The notes below the pieces were generated by a model. The model did not search any database. It worked only from the letters and a program-made list of their open reading frames with translations, and was not told where the DNA came from. The translations under genes were made by a program, and so were the position numbers. A stretch of DNA of 64,000 nt from Bradyrhizobium ottawaense (lineage in GTDB: Bacteria > Pseudomonadota > Alphaproteobacteria > Rhizobiales > Xanthobacteraceae), in assembly GCF_900099825.1 (NCBI RefSeq), contig NZ_LT629693.1, forward strand, positions 8,195,001 through 8,259,000, given 5' to 3'. Shown here piece by piece: positions 40,601 to 49,130 of this stretch. The stretch's first letter is position 1; the number at the start of each line of letters is the position of its first letter.

Positions 40601-41046
40601 TCCATTCGCTGCTCGCCGACCCGGTTGTACAGGTACTTGAAGGCGACCGCGTTCTTGTAGTGCTGCTGCAGCTCTTCGGCCGCCAGCTGGGCGCGCTTCT
40701 TCGCGCCGCGGGCTGTCGACTGGGTCCACTTTTCGTGTTCCTTGCCGGCCCGGATGAGTTCGTTGGTGAGCTTACCCCAGCTCAGTTGAGCCTGGTCACC
40801 AGCAACGCCGTTGGCTTTCGCCCAATCGAGGTGCTTCTTCGTCAGTCCGTTGACCGCCTTTTGACCGGCGTTCAGCTGCTTGACGTATTTCTCCATCGGG
40901 ATGTCGGAGATGGAGTTGCCGGCCTTGCCGAGCCTCTGCATCTGCGTCTCGAGGCTCTTGATCTTGGCCAAGAGCTTGACGATGGTCGAGGACATCCGGT
41001 CTTCGCCGGTAAGCCTTGCCCTGATGTCGAGATTGTTGTCGGACAT
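37618..41046 (-). CDS. Tail tape measure protein with lysozyme-like C-terminal region
   Basis: An 1142-residue protein, the longest in the phage. The N-terminal 200 residues are coiled coil (SSTIVKLLAKIKSLETQM), and the centre has phage-tape-measure helices and hydrophobic stretches (about 595-670). After a Gly/Ser-rich linker (about 740-880), residues about 900-1080 look like a muramidase-type domain (ALHLAAMQQTEGAS, ESLMNRADMQGKS) that could open peptidoglycan during DNA entry. Its length sets tail length, roughly 150-170 nm by the usual rule. Confidence 0.9.
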   Translation of the reverse strand: MSDNNLDIRARLTGEDRMSSTIVKLLAKIKSLETQMQRLGKAGNSISDIPMEKYVKQLNAGQKAVNGLTKKHLDWAKANGVAGDQAQLSWGKLTNELIRAGKEHEKWTQSTARGAKKRAQLAAEELQQHYKNAVAFKYLYNRVGEQRMDSQRRVTEQLGNLEAAHLRNQERLHRNHLTNISRMRQAAMRSMSQLSGIGSRSGMYAAAGAAASGYAGVSAFRTRMRTDTAETNLKMFGEMNDAQVREMRKSWGNASSIKYGMTADKMIDAFTEVLKAGVPKDKAREVTDTLMKSGTGLDLDLKETTRFATRIATLTQDMNNLDPAKLKSILNAVAVAGMESAADPNEIIAANRRASGVFATSKMTPEDLSAFTGTGVGIGLPSAKVGTFLGFIVNELVGSKNARGQRGKDLSTASNMLGLGGRNQMSAQMAANPADTLLKIFDKVGSMDEQRQNKVLNLLGMREWRDELAAFVEAKGNLADLLAKVRDRKNAGKLDEINDKKLKSLAGRWRSFVSAMTLLWESVGAGFEKAFGQITDFFTNYFGTLDTGKIRESVEAFTDGIVAGMGFASWSDMLKAAFGDPAEVKSHAKQIFDFTKGFVAEIKKAAEIVGGIISSIATKFGVKDAESAGKFTAQILELVAALKALGTVAGYLESLVTFVKSIAGIMTMVGFAANDVGIPDAHIRRKGESMKDFRERESTTKRLQNYTTPKGADPLFTPTSYTGSTDFSGRRRSKVDDLASQLGKFGGNVERAAFMSGNLGNGGLQYAMSGGSGRGLSLGGGSASGGGGSGFIGGVPALLKATPGQALPGLGALGSSGIIQRGVTGNPFSDATMAAKDKAWLSRGSSGNSSIVDPQKVPSFTGGGGSAADNVGAGLSGDAFLQARRARFGEELKNDPNLALHLAAMQQTEGASRGGTIESLMNRADMQGKSMRQMLGFSAEGVRSTDGRGRQNSFYGPVRRGEIYGAIRNMQNNPKEFAKYNAFTQKALAGSHVIGGHTDQGLPTDPNGSARTGIPGLRLRDPRTGKLDGNEFTDWVGPGSKYGRGRAGAINYRKLMEQGIAGSGDAPLTSAVPSPADAVQNVPSPIRGDASLGLNGGGGGGGPVAIHINGSSHDPEALATLVQRRIDESMNWRTHDTASEYT

Positions 41047-41085
41047 ACCCGCTCCTCGGAGTCACAGAAAGGGACGGCTCAGGGG

Positions 41086-41277
41086 TTACTTCCCCTGGGC
41101 CGCTTTGATCTTTGCGATTTCTTCGGCATCTCGCCGGTTGAGTTCCTGGACGCCGTCTGCGATCAGGCAGAAGTCGTAGAAATCGAGGGCCTCCACGTCT
41201 TCGAGCGACCAGTGAAATCGCTCGAAGATCGGGAATGCGTCGATTAGGATTCGTCCGACTCGCCCAGCATTTTTTGC
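41086..41277 (-). CDS. E' extension reached by -1 frameshift
   Basis: A 63-codon extension in the -1 frame relative to gene E, starting AKNAGRVGRILIDAFPIFER and ending KIKAAQGK. Ribosomes reach it at the T-TTT-TTG slippery heptamer (41283-41277). The product is an E-E' fusion of about 145 residues, the tail-assembly chaperone pair known from P2 (E/E+E') and lambda (G/GT). The extension should recruit the tape measure, whose gene starts 40 bp on. Confidence 0.85.
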   Translation of the reverse strand, partial: AKNAGRVGRILIDAFPIFERFHWSLEDVEALDFYDFCLIADGVQELNRRDAEEIAKIKAAQGK

Positions 41278-41522
41278 AAAAAACTCTCGAACCACGACTT
41301 CATCGGCGCGAAGTCCTCGACGTCGATCTCGGAGATGACCTTCTCGTCGATCTCCATCAGGTCGGCGAGCACCTTCTCCATGGCGGCGACGCTGTCTTTG
41401 TCGACGTTCTTGATGAAGTTGCGCAGGTCGCGCACTTTGGGACGACGGGCCTTGAACTCGATGTAGTTGGCGCCGCGGTGTTCGAAGGGGAATTTCAGGT
41501 TGAAGATTTTTTCGGTCGACAT
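41244..41522 (-). CDS. E: Tail assembly chaperone E
   Basis: A 92-residue protein (MSTEKIFNLKFPFEHRG onward) between tube and tape measure genes, the fixed position of P2 gene E. It has a slippery heptamer 33 nt before its stop. The unshifted product is the major chaperone that coats the tape measure during tail assembly. Confidence 0.88.
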   Translation of the reverse strand: MSTEKIFNLKFPFEHRGANYIEFKARRPKVRDLRNFIKNVDKDSVAAMEKVLADLMEIDEKVISEIDVEDFAPMKSWFESFLQKMLGESDES

Positions 41523-41552
41523 TGGTTTGCACACCTTGATATTTGCACACAG

Positions 41553-41582
41553 AAAAAAGGCCCCGCCGGTTAAGGCGAGGCC
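41553..41582 (-). terminator. Terminator after tail tube gene
   Basis: Minus-strand stem GGCCTCGCC/GGCGGGGCC with a 6-nt loop and six T; one G-T or mismatch pair at most. It precedes gene E by about 30 bp. Confidence 0.8.
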
Positions 41583-41605
41583 CAGTCGAATTGGTCGGTC
41601 TCGGC

Positions 41606-42130
41606 TTAGTAGGTGAAGCCGAGGATCCGACGCGCGTTGGCGGTCTTGTCGGTGCCGCCGATGATCGTGATCTTGTTGAACACGTCGATTTCAGTGACCG
41701 TCAGGCCGTTGATCTCGTGGCGGTAGTAGTTCGCCGCGAGGTGGACCGAGAGGCTGGCTTTCTTGCCGGGCTCGACCTTGGAGGGCTTGATCGACTTGAT
41801 CAGCGAGTGCGTCTCGATGATCACGCCCTTCTCAGCGCCGCCGGCCGTCAGCAGATAGCCGCGGAAGGTGATCGGCACGTCGAGCGAGCCAGGGCCGTAA
41901 CCCAGGTTCGACCAGACCTGCTCATCCCAGGTATGGAGTTCGAAATCGAACTCGATCTTTTCGATGCCCATCGGAATTTCGACGGTGCCATCCATGCCGC
42001 CGCCGCGGAACTCTTCGGTCTGGATGTTGATTTCCGGGGGCTGGAAGTTCGGCGCTTCGCCGATCTTGCCCACGTCCTGGATCCAGACGGTGAAGTCCTG
42101 GAAAATGTTGGAGTCGCGAAGATTGCTCAT
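41606..42130 (-). CDS. Major tail tube protein (FII)
   Basis: A 174-residue protein of the P2 gpFII family: NIFQDFTVWIQDVGKIGEAP at the N-terminus and a beta-barrel core with MDGTVEIPMGIEKIEFDFEL. It polymerises as the inner tube of the contractile tail. It is flanked by terminators on both sides. Confidence 0.95.
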   Translation of the reverse strand: MSNLRDSNIFQDFTVWIQDVGKIGEAPNFQPPEINIQTEEFRGGGMDGTVEIPMGIEKIEFDFELHTWDEQVWSNLGYGPGSLDVPITFRGYLLTAGGAEKGVIIETHSLIKSIKPSKVEPGKKASLSVHLAANYYRHEINGLTVTEIDVFNKITIIGGTDKTANARRILGFTY

Positions 42131-42148
42131 TTATGTCTCCGGCCAAGC

Positions 42149-42177
42149 AAAAGCCGACCCGGATGGTCCGGATCGGC
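42149..42177 (-). terminator. Terminator between sheath and tube genes
   Basis: Minus-strand hairpin with GCCGA/TCGGC and TCCGG/CCGGA stems (42153-42177) and four T after it, 19 bp ahead of the tube start. Confidence 0.7.
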
Positions 42178-42228
42178 CTGATGCTCAGCTCAATGGTTTG
42201 GTGTTCTGGTGAGGTGCAGTCGCTGCGA

Positions 42229-43656
42229 TTAAGCGATCGAGCGCGCGAACTCTTCGATGAAATCCGTGTAGTAGTTCGGATTGCGACGAGCGCGGAACTG
42301 CAGGTGCTCCAAGCACGCCGGGGGTTCGAGATCGAAGTCCACCGTCAGTTCACCGTTGGCAAAGGTCGCCGGGGTGTTGACGTTGGGATCGATCCAGCAC
42401 TTGCCACCGATCAGCGCGCCGCGGGAGCGGAGCAGACGGAGGTAGGCGTTCACGTCACCCTGGATGCCGGCGAGCAGCTGGCGGCTGAAGGGCTTGTCGA
42501 GGCGCGGGCGCTCAGCGCGCTCCAGGCTCTCGTAGACCATGTCAGCGGTTCGGCGGACCGACAGCTGAGCCCAGAGCGGGTCTGTGCCGGTGCCACGCAG
42601 ACCCCAGAACCGGAAACCGTCATCGTGGATGATGGTGGTCACCTGGTTGGAGTTCAGCATGTTGGCTTCGCAGTCGCGGTCGTTCGGCATGAAGTCGACC
42701 GGTCGGGCGGGGCCGCCGATGTTCTGGATCAGCTCGTTCGAGAACGAGTACCAGAAGCCCTTCTCTTCGTCGACGCGCGCCTGGATGCCAGCCGCGTAGG
42801 CCGACGCCGGCTTCTGCACGTACACCGAGTTCTCGATATCCCAGCTCAGAACACCAGGATCGACCACTGCGATGCGCTGCGAACCGTAGTCACTGCGGTA
42901 CTGAACCGCGTCAGCGTAGTCGGTGCCCGGGCCGTCCAGGAACGCGACAGCGCGGAGGCGATCGACGATCGAGGCGAACGCGACGCCAACCGGGTTGGCG
43001 ACGTGGCCGAGGGTGGCGGTGACGGTAGCGCCGGTACCGGCACCGGTAACGGTGATGGCCGGAGCGACGGTATAGCCGTAGCCGGGGTCGGTGATGATCG
43101 CACCCGTCAGCTTGCCACCGACGACCTGCGGGACCGCCGTTGCGCGACGACCGCCCACAGTTGGGGGAGCGACGGTGATATGCGTGGTGGAGAGGACGTA
43201 GTCCTGACCATCGTCGCCGATGACCAGATTTGCGAGACCGTTGGTCGGTCGACCGCTGGTCATGCCGGGGGCCACCAGCAGTTTCGGAACCACCTTCAGC
43301 ATCGGGCGAGCCTTGAGCAGCGACCAGACACCGGTCTTGCCGGTCGGCGAACCGACAGCGTTCGACCAGGTCTCTTCCTGGCTCAGGCCTTCGGAGACAC
43401 GGACAACGACCACAACAGCCGCCTTCTGGCTGTAGATCGCATCGATGCCGTCGAGCAGCGTGCCGGTGGATTTCAGCTGACCCGCCTTGAGGGCGTCGGA
43501 GAAGACGGCCACAGGGGTGTTGAGCGGGAAGATATCCGGGTCAGCGTCCGGGGCGGTGCCGACAAGGCCGATCACATTCGACTTGACGGTTTCAACCGGG
43601 CCGGAGGGGCTATCGAGTTCGATCGTCTCGACGCCGTGGAGATATTGAACAGTCAC
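42229..43656 (-). CDS. Tail sheath protein (FI)
   Basis: A 475-residue contractile sheath protein. The N-terminal YLHGVETIELDSPSGPVETVK and the C-terminal block LERAERPRLDKPFSRQLLAGI to the end match gpFI. A variable, surface-type insertion (about 150-235, Gly/Thr/Val-rich) interrupts the core. GTG start with GGGAG upstream. Confidence 0.95.
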   Translation of the reverse strand: MTVQYLHGVETIELDSPSGPVETVKSNVIGLVGTAPDADPDIFPLNTPVAVFSDALKAGQLKSTGTLLDGIDAIYSQKAAVVVVVRVSEGLSQEETWSNAVGSPTGKTGVWSLLKARPMLKVVPKLLVAPGMTSGRPTNGLANLVIGDDGQDYVLSTTHITVAPPTVGGRRATAVPQVVGGKLTGAIITDPGYGYTVAPAITVTGAGTGATVTATLGHVANPVGVAFASIVDRLRAVAFLDGPGTDYADAVQYRSDYGSQRIAVVDPGVLSWDIENSVYVQKPASAYAAGIQARVDEEKGFWYSFSNELIQNIGGPARPVDFMPNDRDCEANMLNSNQVTTIIHDDGFRFWGLRGTGTDPLWAQLSVRRTADMVYESLERAERPRLDKPFSRQLLAGIQGDVNAYLRLLRSRGALIGGKCWIDPNVNTPATFANGELTVDFDLEPPACLEHLQFRARRNPNYYTDFIEEFARSIA

Positions 43657-43674
43657 TTAGGGTTCTCCCAAACG

Positions 43675-43697
43675 AAAAAGCCACCCGAAGGGGCGGC
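43675..43697 (-). terminator. TTCG-type terminator upstream of the sheath gene
   Basis: Minus-strand GCCGCCC-CTTC-GGGTGGC followed by five T (43679-43675), 19 bp before the sheath start. Confidence 0.75.
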
Positions 43698-43723
43698 ATG
43701 GAGGTTGGAGTTGTTGGCGATGG

Positions 43724-44149
43724 TTACGGTCTAAGGATCAGCGGGAAGTGCGACCACTTCTCCTGCCCTGGGACATTGGTGATGCCCTGATCGACCTGGA
43801 TGGAGCCTTTCACAAGGCGGTAGATGCCATCGCCAGCAACGAGGACGATGTCGTAGTCGTACTGACCTGCGGGGATTTGGGCAGCGTCTGCCTGTCTCAC
43901 CCTGAGCCCGTATTTTCCAGCTTCGTGATCGAGGACCATGAGGCGCTGGTTGTCGTTTGAATTGGTCATCACAAGGTCGCCGGAAGACTGCTTCTGCAAC
44001 TGCATAAAGAACTTCCAGCCGGCCTCAATGAGGATGGGCGCCTCGTTTTCGGTCTGCAACTGCCACTCGCGCGTCCAATCCTCATTGGTAGCGACGATGA
44101 AGTCGTCTCTAAGAACGAGCGGAGGCCTCCAGCTGATGATGCTTTCCAT
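43724..44149 (-). CDS. Small tail-associated protein
   Basis: A 141-residue beta-rich protein: WRPPLVLRDDFIVATNEDW at the N-terminus and YDYDIVLVAGDGIYRLVKGS later, a pattern seen in phage proteins that attach to fibres or baseplates (BppU-N-like). Eight bp after the preceding gene. Function is inferred from position only. Confidence 0.6.
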   Translation of the reverse strand: MESIISWRPPLVLRDDFIVATNEDWTREWQLQTENEAPILIEAGWKFFMQLQKQSSGDLVMTNSNDNQRLMVLDHEAGKYGLRVRQADAAQIPAGQYDYDIVLVAGDGIYRLVKGSIQVDQGITNVPGQEKWSHFPLILRP

Positions 44150-44157
44150 GTGCTACC

Positions 44158-44709
44158 TCACAGGCTTGCCCATTGGAAAAACAGGCCGTCAACCTGCTCT
44201 GCCGTGAGATTTGCATTGACGCGAAGTGCCTCCACCATGGGGTCTGAGCGAACGACCTGAGACATGGCGAACCAGGTTATGGTGGCCTGATCCTTCATCT
44301 CCTGCATCGGAAGGCTGTCGATTACGGCCTGCACCGCGGTTGGCACGCCAACCATTTTCGCAGAGTCTATCGCCTCCTGTGCCGTGATGAGCCCTGCACT
44401 CGAAAGTCCGATCAGCATCTGTCGCCGTGTGAGCGTCGGAACCGGCGGAGGCGGAGGCGGCGGAATATCGTTCAGCACAGGGGCGGCCGAAACTTTTCCG
44501 TCGACCCGACTGAATACCATTCCCGTCATCACCTTGCCGACCGGGATTTCTGGATCATCGACGATGAATACGCCGATAGCAGCGAGTTCGTCCGACGTCC
44601 AAAGTTCGACCGCCTGCCACGGCTGCAGTGATCCGTCAGGCGCACGGATAGATGATCCTGGGATCAGCTGTTCGAAAGTCTCAGGAGACACCTCCTGAAC
44701 AACAGTCAT
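44158..44709 (-). CDS. Tail fibre-associated protein
   Basis: A 183-residue protein: a beta N-terminal domain (about 1-80), a seven-proline hinge and a helical C-terminal domain (about 95-183, beginning LTRRQMLIGLSSAGLIT). The helical part recurs in proteins encoded beside fibres. It may be a fibre chaperone or a virion part. Confidence 0.6.
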   Translation of the reverse strand: MTVVQEVSPETFEQLIPGSSIRAPDGSLQPWQAVELWTSDELAAIGVFIVDDPEIPVGKVMTGMVFSRVDGKVSAAPVLNDIPPPPPPPVPTLTRRQMLIGLSSAGLITAQEAIDSAKMVGVPTAVQAVIDSLPMQEMKDQATITWFAMSQVVRSDPMVEALRVNANLTAEQVDGLFFQWASL

Positions 44710-44751
44710 TGTGTTACCTTTCTAAGGTTTGCTTCTGAACGAGGCTTCGGC

Positions 44752-45339
44752 TCATGCCCACAGTAGCTGCCCCTTCGCGTTTGTTCCGCTGGTGCCAACA
44801 GCGTAATCACCAGCACCAGGACCACCTCCTGAAGCTAGAACGAGGGTATAAGTCGATCCAACGACTGGAGCGCCGACTGCGCCATACGTCCACTGCCGGA
44901 CGACGAGACCTCCGTTGCCGCCGTCACCGCCTTTTTTGGGGCCGGCGCCGATATCGGTGGTCGTTCCGACACCTCCTGCCATACCTCCACCGGTAGTGTT
45001 GTTGACGTTGCCGCCAGAGGCGGCGCCGTGAACACCTGGATTACCGTTTACTTGAGGTCCGTTTGGGGCTCCGTTCGATCCGCCTGTTCCGCCGTAAGCA
45101 TAGATGGTTCCATCAGGAGCGGTGAAGTATGAGGTTCCTCCGGTACCGGCCTGATATACGTTTGGCGCACCTGAAGTACCGCCGCCACCGCCGCCAGCAC
45201 CCCAGACATTCATCGTGAGCACGTTGTATTCTGGGATGGTGACGTTGATCGTCCCGGGAGCATTCCATACGGTGTTGCCTGGTATGATTGTCCTTGTCGA
45301 TCGCCACAGTTTCGATCGCTGGAATGGCAGGATAAGCAT
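44752..45339 (-). CDS. Glycine-rich fibre-tip adhesin candidate
   Basis: A 195-residue protein. After a beta-strand N-terminus, residues about 55-165 are made of Gly/Asn/Thr runs (GAGGGGGGTS, GGTGGSNGAPNG, GGGMAGGVG) that fit stacked polyglycine-II helices, the fold of the S16-type gp38 receptor-binding tip. The ATG at 45339 overlaps the fibre stop (TAATG), so it is co-translated with the fibre it would cap. Confidence 0.65.
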   Translation of the reverse strand: MLILPFQRSKLWRSTRTIIPGNTVWNAPGTINVTIPEYNVLTMNVWGAGGGGGGTSGAPNVYQAGTGGTSYFTAPDGTIYAYGGTGGSNGAPNGPQVNGNPGVHGAASGGNVNNTTGGGMAGGVGTTTDIGAGPKKGGDGGNGGLVVRQWTYGAVGAPVVGSTYTLVLASGGGPGAGDYAVGTSGTNAKGQLLWA

Positions 45340-46658
45340 TAGGCAATCTTCCATCCGGTTCCGAAGATGATGGTGCTCGGCGACCACGATCCTTCGAAGA
45401 CCGCAACGACTGCGACCTGGTTGGCTGTCGTGGTGATGGCTGGCACAGTCGCCCCGGGCCAATAGATCCCGGCACCCCAACCGACCGTTCTACCGCCAGT
45501 CGCGTCCTGAATGACGCAAACTGCGATGTCCTGGCCATTCTTCATATTGGAGATACTGATCGTCACCGCAGCGGTGGCAGTCATGTAGAACCTGGATCCG
45601 GTCGAAGCGTCGATCGTGACCGCGCCACTCTTGTTGCCAAGGGCAGTCCAGCCGGCCGCGGCCCACGCCTGGTCGGTCGTGACGACGTCACTTCCGGAGT
45701 TCGCAACCATGTTCGCCGCGGTAGCGACACCCTTGACCGCAGAAGCACCGAGACCGAGGTTGGTCCGGCCGTTGCCCTGCTGGGTGGCGTTCAACCCCTG
45801 AGCTGCGGTATCCACGCGGAGCCTGTTGCCAAGCGCCGCACTCACCGTGACAGAGTAGTTAGCGTCGTTTCCGAGTGCGTCGGCCAACTCCTTCAGAGTG
45901 TCCAGAGCCGCACCGGCCCCGTTCACCAAGTCGCTGAACTTCACGTCGATCGTGGTCTTCGTGTAGTAGCTCGACGGATCCCACAGGGCGGCGGCAGCGG
46001 CAGAAGCAGCTGCTGCGTCTCTCGCCTGTATGACAACAAGTCGGTCCGCGCCTGTCTGAATGCGATCAGCAGCTGTCGCCACTGCGTCTGCGGTTGACTT
46101 GACCTGCGCAGCGAGCGTAGCGGCTCGCGCCGCATCGATCTGCCGGAAGTATTCCATCGCAGCGGCGGTATTGGCCGCCAGCGCACATATCTGCCAATCG
46201 GTGAATGGTCCAGTGCTTCCGGTGATCGATTTAACCAGCAGCATAAGCCGACCGGTGGACTTTTCGTAGGAAACGAGCTGCGCGATTGCGTAGTCCGCAA
46301 GAGTGGACGTTCGCGTGATCGCGAGGAACGGCGTCGGCGTGAACAGCGAACGCTCGACCTCGTTTTCGATAACAAACGTGACGCTCTGGTTCTGGACCAG
46401 TGTCACTGATGAAGAGGAGCCGGCAAACAGGAAGCCCATCTCCGAAAGGAGCTGGATACGCTGGTATGACGGCAGGATGGCATCGTTCAAACGAGACAGT
46501 CCGACCGCACGCAGATCGTTGACCGCCGCCTCCCATGAAGGAGCGAAAGGCTCAAGAGAACGCAGGCGCTGATCCAGCACCTGCATTGCCTTGTTCAAAC
46601 GTTCTGCCGTGAAGTCTTCACTCTCGTTGAATACAAGCTCAGGATAGTTGCTTGACAT
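45339..46658 (-). CDS. Tail fibre protein
   Basis: A 439-residue fibre. The N-terminal 60 residues have a helix (RLNKAMQVLDQRLRSLEPF) likely to attach to the tail. The middle is Ala-rich coiled coil (about 170-215), then repeats TLKELADALGNDANYSVTV and NATQQGNGRTNLGLGASAVK typical of phage fibre shafts. A compact beta C-terminus ends at FGTGWKIA. Confidence 0.8.
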   Translation of the reverse strand: MSSNYPELVFNESEDFTAERLNKAMQVLDQRLRSLEPFAPSWEAAVNDLRAVGLSRLNDAILPSYQRIQLLSEMGFLFAGSSSSVTLVQNQSVTFVIENEVERSLFTPTPFLAITRTSTLADYAIAQLVSYEKSTGRLMLLVKSITGSTGPFTDWQICALAANTAAAMEYFRQIDAARAATLAAQVKSTADAVATAADRIQTGADRLVVIQARDAAAASAAAAALWDPSSYYTKTTIDVKFSDLVNGAGAALDTLKELADALGNDANYSVTVSAALGNRLRVDTAAQGLNATQQGNGRTNLGLGASAVKGVATAANMVANSGSDVVTTDQAWAAAGWTALGNKSGAVTIDASTGSRFYMTATAAVTISISNMKNGQDIAVCVIQDATGGRTVGWGAGIYWPGATVPAITTTANQVAVVAVFEGSWSPSTIIFGTGWKIA

Positions 46659-46830
46659 CGGCGACTACCCCCGCGGCATCGAGTGCCTGGAGTGTATCGT
46701 GGTCGACAACGTGTTCGTGGCTCGGCAAATACCAGAACCCGAGATGCTCGTGCCGCCCCGAAAGCTTGACTTCGTAGCGCACGTCAGCGTCCACCGCCTG
46801 ATCGGCGGTGGATTTGCTGTTCTTGGCCAT
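46639..46830 (-). CDS. Hypothetical small virion-region protein
   Basis: A 63-residue protein (ATG 46830, AAGGAAA upstream) with a compact domain VRYEVKLSGRHEHLGFWYLP. Related short proteins occur among tail genes, including the one at 51597-51866. It overlaps the fibre start by 20 nt. Function unknown. Confidence 0.6.
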   Translation of the reverse strand: MAKNSKSTADQAVDADVRYEVKLSGRHEHLGFWYLPSHEHVVDHDTLQALDAAGVVADVKQLS

Positions 46831-46858
46831 GTAGATGGTTTCCTTCTTGGTTGCGCTC

Positions 46859-49111
46859 TTACAGCGCGTAGTCCTTCTGCCAACCCACATGGAACGTGCG
46901 CTGGTTGGTCGACGTGTCGAGCCGCGTCTTGACCCGGTACTGCGTGACAGCGGCGCCGAGGTTGAACACGTAGGTCCGCTCGTAGGCGCCATCCATCGGA
47001 TCGATCACGGTCGAGGTGCTGGACGGAGCAACTTCAGTTCCGAAACCGCTGCCCGTCAGAAGCTTGACGGAAGCAGTGTGGTAGATCGGATCGAAATACT
47101 CGTACCGCTCGATGACGCGGATCTGGGTCGAAGGTGCCGGAAGCGTTCGCGTCTGGGTGACGTGTTGCGCGTAGGTGTCCGGCCGTGACACGTAGACCGT
47201 GCTGTCTGCCAGGTTGATTGCCGGCTGACAGTCGACGGAACCCATGAACACCGCACGGAACGGCAACAGCGGCGGGATCGTGCCGCCCTGGCCGAGCATG
47301 TACTTGTCCACGTCCTGCAAGTTGTACCAGGTCGAACCAACCTGGATCTCATAGGAGAGCGTCGTGCCGTCCGGGATAGCCGTACCAGCGAGCAAGTCGA
47401 TCGACAGGATGCCGCCCGAAAGCTGCAGCGGGTTCAGGTTCACGACCGCACGGGCCTGATTGAACTTGCAGCGATACAAGCGCATCCAGAGATCCTTGAA
47501 CGCATCGCCTTGCGCATAAGCGCCGTCGAGGACGTAGAAGAACGTGCCCTGGGTGAACTGCTGACCGGGAACGAATGCGACCCAGTGATCTGCAGCCGTC
47601 GTTACGACCAGAGCGTAGCGCTTACCAGCCTGCAACAGGATGGGCTGCAGCGGAACCACCGTCTCGGCATTCAGCTTCATGTTCTCGCGAAGCAGCGTGG
47701 TCTGACCGAGCGCCGACTTGATGTTCGGCAGGCCGTAGTCCGACACTTCAACGATGGCGACGTGAGCCGAGCCGGCGGCTGCGAGGCGAGTGAACCAGAT
47801 GCCAACGGCATCCAGCCACATATTCTGGCCCTGGAGCCAGGTTTCAGCGACCTGCGCGCCGGTCACCGTATTGGTGATGATGACCTTATCCCAATAGGTA
47901 TCGGTGTAGTCATCGACCCAATACTGGCGAAGCCGGATGAAGTCGTGTCCCCACGCATTGCCAGAAAGGATCTCGTAGGTTTCGCCAGCGCGGAAGAAGC
48001 GGCTGCCGCCATCCCACTGGCCGGTCTGCCACCACCAGCTGTTCGTACAGACGGTCAATTCACCGCCGTAACGGATGCGTTGACGAGCGATCGTCTTCTG
48101 AACCATGTCGAAGGACGACACGGAATAGGCTGATACCTGAATTTCACCACTGATGGTGCCGGACTGCAGCCAAGCCTCACGGGTGTAGGCCGGGAACAGC
48201 ATGCCGGCCTTGATGGTCGCGTTCGGATCGAGCGGGTTGAAGATGTTGAGTGCAGAGAGACCCTCGGCCGCGTGCGGCATTCGGATACCCTCTTCAACCT
48301 TCACATGCGACAACGGGTCGTCGAGCTTCGACTTGGTCTGGTCGAGGAAGAAGTTGGCGCTGGAGTCGATGGCGTTGTACATGACGCCGGCTTTGGACTC
48401 GAGAACCGCAAGGCGCGTCAGGGTGCGGCCGAGCTGCACTCCGTCCGCCTGCTGCTGCACCTGGTTCTGCTTGATACCAGCGATGTCGGAGGCCAAGGTC
48501 CGGATCTGCAGGCCTGCAGTCTCCTCGAACTCTTCGAGGTCGACGATGCGGTCATCGTGGCCCTGCACGCTCGGGAGCTTATTGACCGTGTTCATCGTGA
48601 CCGTATCGACGCCGGTCGGCGTCAGGACGATATGCGCAATGACCGTGTATCCGGTGTCGACCAGCGGCGGCGTCGGGTCTGGAGCCTCGGTGCCGATCAC
48701 CACGTTCAGGTTCGCGACACGGGCATGAACCAGAGGAACAGCCTGCGGCTCAGCCTGCCGCGTCTCAGCGTTGACGAGGAACTGGCGGGGACGGATGTCG
48801 GTATCCGACTCCGAACCCCAGGTCACGACCGCGGCAATCTTCTTGCCGGCGACGGGCAGCTGGGTGATGAAATCCTTGGACCACGAGGTCGAGGCCGATC
48901 CGAATACCTTGCCAGCCGAATAGAGGCGACCAGGATCAACCGTGATCTGCGTGACTGCCGACTTTACGACGCCGAAGCCGGTGTATTTCGTGCGGTCGCT
49001 GATGCCGTCCTGGACGACATGGTCGAGCGAGTTTTCGGCGAAGTCCTGCAGACGGGTGAAGTCTGTCGGATCATCATCGATATTCGCATGAAAGATGATC
49101 TTATTTTCCAC
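46859..49111 (-). CDS. DUF4815-type tail/fibre protein
   Basis: A 750-residue protein. The N-terminal 300 residues match DUF4815 (RLQDFAENSLDHVVQDGI, GRLYSAGKVFG, coiled coil about 195-245), and the C-terminal 450 are beta-rich, with galactose-binding-like strands. DUF4815 proteins of myophages connect baseplate to fibres. It lies directly after gpI, where P2 has its fibre gene H. Confidence 0.78.
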   Translation of the reverse strand: MENKIIFHANIDDDPTDFTRLQDFAENSLDHVVQDGISDRTKYTGFGVVKSAVTQITVDPGRLYSAGKVFGSASTSWSKDFITQLPVAGKKIAAVVTWGSESDTDIRPRQFLVNAETRQAEPQAVPLVHARVANLNVVIGTEAPDPTPPLVDTGYTVIAHIVLTPTGVDTVTMNTVNKLPSVQGHDDRIVDLEEFEETAGLQIRTLASDIAGIKQNQVQQQADGVQLGRTLTRLAVLESKAGVMYNAIDSSANFFLDQTKSKLDDPLSHVKVEEGIRMPHAAEGLSALNIFNPLDPNATIKAGMLFPAYTREAWLQSGTISGEIQVSAYSVSSFDMVQKTIARQRIRYGGELTVCTNSWWWQTGQWDGGSRFFRAGETYEILSGNAWGHDFIRLRQYWVDDYTDTYWDKVIITNTVTGAQVAETWLQGQNMWLDAVGIWFTRLAAAGSAHVAIVEVSDYGLPNIKSALGQTTLLRENMKLNAETVVPLQPILLQAGKRYALVVTTAADHWVAFVPGQQFTQGTFFYVLDGAYAQGDAFKDLWMRLYRCKFNQARAVVNLNPLQLSGGILSIDLLAGTAIPDGTTLSYEIQVGSTWYNLQDVDKYMLGQGGTIPPLLPFRAVFMGSVDCQPAINLADSTVYVSRPDTYAQHVTQTRTLPAPSTQIRVIERYEYFDPIYHTASVKLLTGSGFGTEVAPSSTSTVIDPMDGAYERTYVFNLGAAVTQYRVKTRLDTSTNQRTFHVGWQKDYAL

Positions 49112-49130
49112 TGTTTTCTCCGTGATCGCC

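Noticed and set aside
41271..41279. A-run after the slippery site as a second frameshift point
   Set aside because: In frame it reads A-AAA-ATG, which does not allow re-pairing at the second codon; T-TTT-TTG explains the shift.
41524..41549. Two TTTGCACAC direct repeats before gene E as copies of the phage motif
   Set aside because: They lack the GCAA arm and dyad symmetry.
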